Positions 1 to 4,584 of a DNA stretch of 5,641 nt are shown in pieces. Under the pieces are notes generated by a model that made no database searches, had not been told where the DNA came from, and saw only the letters and a list, made by a program, of their open reading frames with translations. Numbering within the stretch: position 1 is the stretch's first letter; each line of letters begins with the position of its first letter. The stretch covers positions 1 to 5,641 of the forward strand of contig JACXVH010000106.1 in the NCBI GenBank assembly GCA_014763515.1, given 5' to 3'. Origin of the DNA: Flavobacteriaceae bacterium. GTDB lineage: Bacteria > Bacteroidota > Bacteroidia > Flavobacteriales > Flavobacteriaceae. The position numbers and the translations under genes were made by a program.

Positions 1-83
1 ATTAACAAAACAAACTTGAAAACTAATTATCAAATACTTACATTTTTTACTTAAATATTATTCAATAAAAAAAAGAATAAAAA

Positions 84-113
84 AATCATTCTAAAACATT
101 AAATAAAATGATT
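84..113. repeat. Short AT-rich inverted repeat upstream of the hydrolase promoter
   Basis: AATCATT at 84-90 is the exact reverse complement of AATGATT at 107-113, with a 16-nt spacer. The right arm ends two bases before the candidate -33 TTG at 115-117, so a protein bound here could affect the promoter. The sequence is so AT-rich that a 7-bp inverted repeat can easily arise by chance. The rest of 1-114 shows nothing else I can support: no open frame, no RNA gene and no clean divergent promoter. Confidence 0.2.
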
Positions 114-114
114 A

Positions 115-145
115 TTGGTGCATAACTTAAATTTGCGTAAGTTTG
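115..145 (+). promoter_or_regulatory. Candidate Bacteroidota-type promoter for the hydrolase gene
   Basis: TTG at 115-117 is followed after 20 nt by TAAGTTTG at 138-145. This matches the -33 TTG and -7 TANNTTTG consensus known for the primary sigma factor of Flavobacterium and Bacteroides. Transcription would start near 149-152, leaving a leader of about 30 nt before the ATG at 179. A second TANNTTTG match (TAAATTTG, 128-135) lies 10 bp upstream but has no TTG at a suitable distance. Confidence 0.55.
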
Positions 146-178
146 CTGAAATTTCAATTGAATAATTGGAAATAGAAT

Positions 179-934
179 ATGCTCAAAAAAGATAAAAAAT
201 ATACTTACTTTGAAGCTGGAGAAGGTACTCCAATCATAGTATTACACGGTTTAATGGGCGGATTGAGTAATTTTGATGGTGTTGCTAATTTTTTTCCAAA
301 ACATGGATATAAAGTAGTAATCCCTGAGTTACCCTTATACACTCAAAACATACTGAAGACCAACGTAAAGGCTTTTTCAAAATTTGTTAAAGATTTTATT
401 ATTTATAAAGGATTTGAAAAAGTAATACTTTTAGGAAATTCATTAGGTGGACATATTGCGTTATATCACACAAAAATGTATCCAGAATTAATGAAAGGAC
501 TTGTTATAACAGGTAGTTCTGGTCTTTATGAAAGCGGTATGGGCGAAAGTTATCCTAAAAGAGGAGATTATGAATACATCAAGAAGAAAAGTGAAGATGT
601 TTTTTATGATCCAAAAGTAGCTACAAAAGAAATTGTGGATGAAGTATTTGCAACAGTAAACGACAGAGTGAAGCTTTTAAAAACGCTTACTATTGCTAAA
701 AGTGCAATTCGACACAATATGGCAAAGGATTTACCCAAAATGACGACACCAACTTGTATTATTTGGGGGAAAAACGACAAAGTAACTCCACCTGAAGTAG
801 CAGAAGAATTTAATAAATTACTTCCCAACTCAGAATTGTTTTGGATTAACGAATGTGGTCATGCTGCCATGATGGAACATCCGGATGAATTCAACACACT
901 TTTGTTAAGTTGGTTAGAAAAAAATAATATTTAA
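179..934 (+). CDS. Alpha/beta-fold hydrolase, substrate unknown
   Basis: This 251-residue protein has the full layout of a single-domain alpha/beta hydrolase. The strand-plus-HG oxyanion motif is VLHGLMGG (residues 21-28). The nucleophile elbow is GNSLG (86-90) with Ser88 as the likely nucleophile. The acid is probably Asp200 in WGKNDKVTPP (196-205), and the base is His228 in ECGHAAMMEHP (225-235). The cap region lies between about residues 115 and 180. No signal peptide or membrane segment is visible, so a cytoplasmic enzyme is expected. Family members act as esterases, lipases, haloperoxidases or C-C bond hydrolases, and the sequence alone does not fix the substrate. The ATG at 179 is the first in frame and has only a weak GGAAA six bases upstream. 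The gene points toward engB, 114 bp downstream, and could share a transcript with it across the intervening repeat. The fold is certain; the function is not. Confidence 0.9.
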   Translation: MLKKDKKYTYFEAGEGTPIIVLHGLMGGLSNFDGVANFFPKHGYKVVIPELPLYTQNILKTNVKAFSKFVKDFIIYKGFEKVILLGNSLGGHIALYHTKMYPELMKGLVITGSSGLYESGMGESYPKRGDYEYIKKKSEDVFYDPKVATKEIVDEVFATVNDRVKLLKTLTIAKSAIRHNMAKDLPKMTTPTCIIWGKNDKVTPPEVAEEFNKLLPNSELFWINECGHAAMMEHPDEFNTLLLSWLEKNNI

Positions 935-937
935 AAG

Positions 938-1037
938 TGTCATTCCGAATTTATTTAGCTACGTTGAATCTTCGATTTCGGAATCTATTTTTTATAAGAG
1001 AATTGATTTTAGATTCTGAAACAAGTTCAGAATGACA
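938..1037. repeat. Bipartite intergenic inverted repeat (REP/MITE-like element)
   Basis: Two facing copies of one module fill nearly all the space between the hydrolase gene and engB. The left module (939-987, + strand) reads GTCATTCCGAA, 27 nt, TTCGGAATCTA. The right module (1036-1010, - strand) reads GTCATTCTGAA, 5 nt, TTCAGAATCTA. Twenty-two nt separate them (988-1009). Each module can fold alone: ATTCCGAA 942-949 pairs perfectly with TTCGGAAT 977-984, and ATTCTGAA 1013-1020 with TTCAGAAT 1026-1033. The ends also pair as a 12-bp terminal inverted repeat with one mismatch (938-949 with 1026-1037). No transposase frame is present, so it would be non-autonomous. It may also act as a bidirectional terminator or mRNA-stabilising structure. 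The structure is seen directly; membership of a dispersed repeat family is inferred from its form and from my memory of similar GTCATTC...GAATCT repeats in Bacteroidota genomes. Confidence 0.75.
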
Positions 1038-1048
1038 AAATATAAAAA

Positions 1049-1666
1049 ATGAAGATTAATAGCGCAGAGTTTATCATTAGCAATTCGGATGTAAAGAAAT
1101 GTCCGAATGAACCGTTGCCAGAATATGCATTTATTGGACGCTCTAATGTAGGGAAAAGTTCATTAATCAATATGTTAACAGGAAAAAAGAGCTTAGCTAA
1201 AACTTCTTCAAAGCCTGGAAAAACTCAACTTATAAATCACTTCAAAATTAATAGTAATTGGTATTTAGTTGATTTACCAGGATATGGTTATGCCAAAGTT
1301 TCAAAATCGACCAAAGCAGTTTTTCAAAAATTTATTACAGAATATTTTGAACAAAGAGAACAATTAGTTTGCGGATTTGTTCTTATCGATATTAGACTTG
1401 AAGCTCAAAAAATAGATTTAGATTTCATTAAATATCTAGGCGAAAGTCAGATTCCTTTTTGTATTATTTTTACGAAAGCCGACAAAATTGGCAAAGTAAA
1501 AGCGCAACAAAATATAGCAGCCTATCGCAAAAAACTTTTAGCAACAGGCTGGGAAGAAATACCTCAATATTTTGTTACATCATCACTAGAAAATAGCGGA
1601 AGAGATGAATTACTTAATTTTATAGATGATATTAACAAACAGATGTTTGAAAACAATTCATTTTAA
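1049..1666 (+). CDS. engB: Ribosome biogenesis GTP-binding protein EngB (YihA/YsxC)
   Basis: EngB is a TrmE-Era-EngA-EngB-Septin family GTPase that acts in the cytoplasm in late assembly of the large ribosomal subunit. It is essential in many bacteria. All G motifs are visible in this 205-residue protein: G1/P-loop GRSNVGKS (residues 30-37), G2 around Thr59 in KPGKTQ, G3 DLPG (75-78) followed by the family-typical YGYAK, G4 TKAD (142-145) and G5 TSS (177-179). Length and the single G domain fit the family. The ATG at 1049 is preceded by a purely AT-rich leader without a Shine-Dalgarno sequence. It lies 11 bp beyond the end of the inverted repeat. No TANNTTTG promoter is obvious between the repeat and the start, so transcription may come from the hydrolase promoter or from an unrecognised site. 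The stop overlaps the convergent gldC stop by 4 nt. Confidence 0.97.
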   Translation: MKINSAEFIISNSDVKKCPNEPLPEYAFIGRSNVGKSSLINMLTGKKSLAKTSSKPGKTQLINHFKINSNWYLVDLPGYGYAKVSKSTKAVFQKFITEYFEQREQLVCGFVLIDIRLEAQKIDLDFIKYLGESQIPFCIIFTKADKIGKVKAQQNIAAYRKKLLATGWEEIPQYFVTSSLENSGRDELLNFIDDINKQMFENNSF

Positions 1667-1995
1667 GCTTTTAAATCTAGTTTTTCCGCAAAGTAATCAC
1701 AAAAATCGCGCATTGTTGCACTCATTTTTTCATCGGTTGTAGCACGCTCAAAAGTATCGGCCATAGCTACAAGTGTTTGATGGAAGAATTGTTTCATTTC
1801 ATCAACTGGCATATCTTTTGTCCATAAATCGATACGCAAAGTTTCCTTTTGTTTACTATCCCAAATAGACAACAACATTGCTTTTGCTTCTTCATTATTA
1901 ACACCACCATCTTGAGCCGACCATTTTAGTTTTTCTGGAACTTGATTTTCGTCTAACTCAACTGAAATTTTTATATCTGTTTTTTTAGTACTCAT
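1663..1995 (-). CDS. gldC: Gliding motility protein GldC
   Basis: GldC is a small protein first described next to gldB in Flavobacterium johnsoniae, where it supports efficient gliding without being strictly required. The product here is 110 residues, close to the usual family length. It has no signal peptide or transmembrane segment, so a soluble cytoplasmic location is expected. Visible features are a short N-terminal beta-like stretch (residues 8-14), a conserved-looking LKWSAQDGG segment (23-31), an LRIDLWTKDMPVDEMKQFF segment (53-71) and helical sequence to the C-terminus. No catalytic motif is recognised and the molecular role is unknown. Its ATG shares one base with the gldB stop (TAATG), which implies translational coupling and a gldB-gldC operon. 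The identification rests on recognising the sequence type and on the gldB neighbour. Confidence 0.93.
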   Translation of the reverse strand: MSTKKTDIKISVELDENQVPEKLKWSAQDGGVNNEEAKAMLLSIWDSKQKETLRIDLWTKDMPVDEMKQFFHQTLVAMADTFERATTDEKMSATMRDFCDYFAEKLDLKA

Positions 1996-2951
1996 TATTT
2001 TTCGGGTTTGTATTTTGATCTTTCAAATATTGTTTTAGCATCTAATTCTAATAACTGATGAAATGAAACGGAATTATTATCCATAAAACTTCTAACAATT
2101 TGCCAACCTAACCATTGCCCAACTTTACCAGGAGATTCATTATCTATTTCTAAGTAAAATTTTGAAAATGGCGCTTCGTGAATAAATCGAAACTCGTTTT
2201 TTTGATTGGCTTCGTATAACAATTTATTTTCAATAAAATAACTCCACATTTGTGCTTCATTTGCTTTGCACCAATCTAATTGTTGTTCAGTATAACCAAT
2301 TTTAGCAGCATCTGAAACTTCAGGAATTAATTCGTCTTTAGCATAAAGTAATTTTCCATAATAAATCATTTGAGAAAGTAAAGATCGATCAGACGGCGGC
2401 GCAATTTTACCTTGCATAAAACTATTCACTAAATCTGGTAACATTTGATTTTCTTCAAAACCAATTTTTTCAAATTCAGGAAAATCAGTGTAAAATCTAT
2501 GATCTTTTCCTAAGTAACAATCTAATGAAATTATGGCTAAAGTATCCGCATAAATTGCTTTTGCTTCTCTATCAACTTCATTAATTAAAGTAATAACTCT
2601 TGGTGTTATAGATTCTGGAAAGAAATGTTTAATTCGACCTACTAAATCTCCAACATTTTTTTCTAAAACTTTATCGTCTCCATATTTCTTTTGGACTTCT
2701 TGGTACAATTCTTTTAATAATGGATTACTCAATTTGTTAGTCCAAACTGTATCTTCATTACCTGGCGGAAAAAAGAAAGGATAATTAGCTTTTAGCGTTT
2801 GTAAATCTTCTGGTTTCGATTCATAAAACAACTTATCAAATCGTTCAATTTTAACATCAACTGGTTGCGTTACTACAATTTCCTTCTCTTTTTTTTCACC
2901 TCCACACGATAAAAATAGAACTGTTAAAGAAACCAATAAAAGCTTTTTCAT
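1995..2951 (-). CDS. gldB: Gliding motility lipoprotein GldB
   Basis: GldB is a cell-envelope lipoprotein that F. johnsoniae needs for gliding; mutants are non-motile. It belongs to the set of Gld lipoproteins linked to the gliding machinery and type IX secretion. I place the start at 2951, not at the in-frame ATG at 3005, because residues from 2951 form a classic type II signal peptide: MKK, a hydrophobic run, then FLSC with Cys16 as the lipidated residue, followed by GGEKKEK. The protein is 318 residues (about 303 mature). Other landmarks are SLDCYLG (142-148), WCKANEAQMW (227-236), SPGKVGQWLGWQIVRSFM (273-290) and the C-terminal SKYKP. No HExxH zinc-peptidase motif is present. It is the first gene of a gldB-gldC operon, divergent from nadE. 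Identification is strong; the biochemical role within the motility apparatus is unclear. Confidence 0.93.
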   Translation of the reverse strand: MKKLLLVSLTVLFLSCGGEKKEKEIVVTQPVDVKIERFDKLFYESKPEDLQTLKANYPFFFPPGNEDTVWTNKLSNPLLKELYQEVQKKYGDDKVLEKNVGDLVGRIKHFFPESITPRVITLINEVDREAKAIYADTLAIISLDCYLGKDHRFYTDFPEFEKIGFEENQMLPDLVNSFMQGKIAPPSDRSLLSQMIYYGKLLYAKDELIPEVSDAAKIGYTEQQLDWCKANEAQMWSYFIENKLLYEANQKNEFRFIHEAPFSKFYLEIDNESPGKVGQWLGWQIVRSFMDNNSVSFHQLLELDAKTIFERSKYKPEK

Positions 2952-2979
2952 AAAGAAAACAATTTTTAAATTTGAAACA

Positions 2980-3008
2980 TTGTTAAATAAACGGTAAAGA
3001 TACATTTA
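2980..3008 (+). promoter_or_regulatory. Candidate promoter for nadE
   Basis: TTG at 2980-2982, an 18-nt spacer and TACATTTA at 3001-3008 match the Bacteroidota TTG / TANNTTTG pattern with one deviation (A instead of the final G). Transcription would start near 3012-3015, giving a leader of about 57 nt before the nadE ATG at 3071. The site lies in the gldB-nadE divergent region and its -33 element falls inside the gldB leader. Confidence 0.4.
2995..3002 (-). promoter_or_regulatory. Candidate -7 element for gldB
   Basis: Read on the minus strand, 3002-2995 is TATCTTTA, a 7-of-8 match to TANNTTTG. It would start transcription near 2988-2991, about 40 nt upstream of the gldB ATG at 2951 and downstream of the alternative ATG at 3005. 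No TTG lies at the expected distance, so the call is weak. It touches the nadE -7 candidate, sharing bases 3001-3002. Confidence 0.28.
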
Positions 3009-3070
3009 TAGTATCAACTTTAGAAACAGAAAATAGAAAATAAAGCATTCAATCATTTAAAAACAAAACA

Positions 3071-3877
3071 ATGCCAATATCAGAAACTTTCAATCCCGAA
3101 AAAATAAATCAACACATTGTAAATTGGTTAAAAGAATATGCAACAAACGCAAAAGTTAACGGATTTGTAGTTGGAATTTCTGGAGGAATTGACAGCGCAT
3201 TAACTTCTACTTTATGTGCACAAACTGGTTTACCTACTCTTTGTGTGGAAATGCCAATTCATCAACATCAAAGTCACGTAAATAGAGCAATTGAACATAT
3301 TAAACAGTTAAAAAGAAGATTTCCAAACGTATCCGAAATCAGAACCGATTTAACACCTGTTTTTGACGCTTTTTCGAATCAAGTAGAACAAAATGACGAA
3401 AGAAAAACACTTGATATTACCTTAGCAAATACTCGTGCACGCTTAAGAATGACAACTTTGTATTTTCATGCAGGAATTCATGGTTTATTAGTTGCAGGAA
3501 CTGGAAACAAAGTAGAAGATTTTGGCGTAGGCTTTTACACAAAATATGGAGATGGCGGCGTCGATGTGAGTCCGATTGCCGATTTGGTTAAAAGTGAAGT
3601 AAAAGCTTTGGCTAAGTATTTACAAGTTCCTGAAAGTATTTTAGTTGCAAAACCATCAGATGGATTGTATGAGAATGATTTATCGGATGAAGATCAAATA
3701 GGCGCAAGTTATGACGAACTAGAATGGGCTATGCAACAAGTAGAATTAGGCAAAACCGCTGATGAGTTTTCGGGAAGAGAAGCTGATGTTTACAAAATTT
3801 ACAAGCGTTTAAATACAATTAACCAACATAAAATGAATCCTATCCCAGTTTGTGCGATTCCTAAAGAATTAAAATAA
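3071..3877 (+). CDS. nadE: NAD(+) synthase, ammonia-dependent type
   Basis: NadE catalyses the last step of NAD biosynthesis: nicotinic acid adenine dinucleotide is adenylated with ATP and then amidated to NAD. The 268-residue protein is a single N-type ATP pyrophosphatase domain without an N-terminal nitrilase-like glutaminase domain, so ammonia (not glutamine) is the expected nitrogen donor. Visible motifs are the PP-loop GISGGIDSAL (residues 35-44), NTRARLR (120-126), GTGNKVEDFGVGF (143-155), KYGDGGVDVSPIADL (158-172) and KPSDGLYENDLSDEDQIG (194-211), which form the ATP and NaAD binding site in this family. Length fits the short class. The ATG at 3071 is preceded by an A-rich leader without a Shine-Dalgarno sequence. 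The gene is divergent from gldB. It lies 77 bp upstream of the response regulator gene, which has its own candidate promoter, so the two need not form an operon. Confidence 0.97.
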   Translation: MPISETFNPEKINQHIVNWLKEYATNAKVNGFVVGISGGIDSALTSTLCAQTGLPTLCVEMPIHQHQSHVNRAIEHIKQLKRRFPNVSEIRTDLTPVFDAFSNQVEQNDERKTLDITLANTRARLRMTTLYFHAGIHGLLVAGTGNKVEDFGVGFYTKYGDGGVDVSPIADLVKSEVKALAKYLQVPESILVAKPSDGLYENDLSDEDQIGASYDELEWAMQQVELGKTADEFSGREADVYKIYKRLNTINQHKMNPIPVCAIPKELK

Positions 3878-3886
3878 TCGTAAAAA

Positions 3887-3920
3887 TTTAACAAGAAATT
3901 ACATTTTTTTATTATCTTTG
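3887..3920 (+). promoter_or_regulatory. Candidate promoter for the response regulator gene
   Basis: TATCTTTG at 3913-3920 is a perfect match to the Bacteroidota -7 consensus TANNTTTG. The upstream half is weak: TTTA at 3887-3890 replaces TTTG, with a 22-nt spacer. Transcription would start near 3924-3928, giving a leader of roughly 30 nt. A promoter here would separate the regulator gene from nadE, whose stop is at 3875-3877. No convincing terminator hairpin lies between them. Confidence 0.5.
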
Positions 3921-3923
3921 ACA

Positions 3924-3954
3924 GGCACTGTTGCAGTAGCAAAAATTTATTGCC
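3924..3954 (+). other. Possible mRNA leader hairpins before the response regulator start
   Basis: Two mutually exclusive short foldings are visible. The first pairs GCACTG (3925-3930) with CAGT plus GC (3934-3937 and 3939-3940), around a TTG loop and with one bulged A. The second pairs GGCA (3924-3927) with TGCC (3951-3954), directly next to the ATG at 3955. Both would lie at the very 5' end of a transcript from the TATCTTTG promoter. The stems are short, so any regulatory role is speculative. Confidence 0.2.
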
Positions 3955-4584
3955 ATGACTAAAATTTGTATCGCTGACAATCATCCTGTTGTTTTACAAG
4001 GAGTGAAATCCTACTTTAAGAATAGTGTTTTCTTCGACGTTTCTAGTTTAGCTACAAATTTAGAAAGTTTGCTCAACATACTTCAAAACAAAAACGTAGA
4101 TATTTTAATTTTAGACATCGAACTTGATGGAATTTCTAGTATTAGAGATTTAAAAGAACTTACAAGAGATTTTCCAGAAACAAAAATTGTAATTTTCTCT
4201 GCAGTTTCTGAAAAAATGTATGCTCCCACTGCAATTAAAGCTGGCGTTAAAGGTTATGTTGAAAAAAAATCGTCTTTAAAAGAACTTGAAAATGCTTTAA
4301 AAAAAATAATTGATGGCGGTGTTGTTTATAGTGATGATGTAAGAAAACAAATTGATTTACTAGGTCGTGGTAAGAAAAAAGAGCGTTTGTTTAAAAAACT
4401 TTCTACAAGAGAAATTGAGGTTTTGCGCTATTTAAATGACGGTAAGAAAAATAAAGAAATTGCTGAAATATTAAGTTTAGACGAAAAAACCATCAGTACT
4501 TACAAACTGAGATTATTAGCAAAATTAAATGTTACAAATTTGGTCGATTTATTATCGAAAGCAAAAACTTTAGATATTATTTAA
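3955..4584 (+). CDS. NarL/FixJ-type response regulator (REC plus LuxR-type HTH)
   Basis: This 209-residue DNA-binding regulator has an N-terminal receiver domain (about residues 1-120) and a C-terminal LuxR/GerE helix-turn-helix (about 147-205). The phosphoacceptor is Asp54 in ILDIELDG. Ser82 in VIFSA and Lys104 in GYVEKK fill the conserved switch and lysine positions. In the acidic pocket after strand 1 the sequence is IADNHP (6-11): Asp8 is kept, but Asn9 stands where NarL-type proteins usually have a second Asp. The HTH shows LSTREIEVLRYLNDGKKNKE (149-168) and the recognition-helix segment DEKTISTYKLRLLAKL (176-191), close to BvgA/UvrY-like sequences. No histidine kinase is encoded in the window, so the input signal is unknown. 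The ATG at 3955 follows an AT-rich leader without a Shine-Dalgarno sequence. The stop overlaps the dnaG stop region by 8 nt. Family assignment is firm; targets are unknown. Confidence 0.93.
   Translation: MTKICIADNHPVVLQGVKSYFKNSVFFDVSSLATNLESLLNILQNKNVDILILDIELDGISSIRDLKELTRDFPETKIVIFSAVSEKMYAPTAIKAGVKGYVEKKSSLKELENALKKIIDGGVVYSDDVRKQIDLLGRGKKKERLFKKLSTREIEVLRYLNDGKKNKEIAEILSLDEKTISTYKLRLLAKLNVTNLVDLLSKAKTLDII

Noticed and set aside
128..135. TAAATTTG as an alternative -7 box for the hydrolase gene
   Set aside because: It matches TANNTTTG, but the only nearby TTG (115-117) would give a 10-nt spacer, too short. The TAAGTTTG at 138-145 fits better.
604..828. 74-codon open frame on the minus strand inside the hydrolase gene
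   Set aside because: It lies wholly antisense to a well-supported gene, has no recognisable domain, and its product shows only the low-complexity look of an antisense reading.
938..1037. CRISPR-like repeat
   Set aside because: The repeated units are inverted, not direct, only two modules exist, and their loops are unequal. That is not a repeat-spacer array.
3878..3912. Possible terminator after nadE
   Set aside because: There is an AT-rich stretch with a T run (3904-3910) but no stem of useful length before it; TAAAAATTTA is only a partial palindrome.
3799..3984. 61-codon open frame on the minus strand across the nadE 3' end and the regulator start
   Set aside because: It overlaps two real genes on the opposite strand and contains the regulator promoter. 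No domain or plausible start signal was seen.
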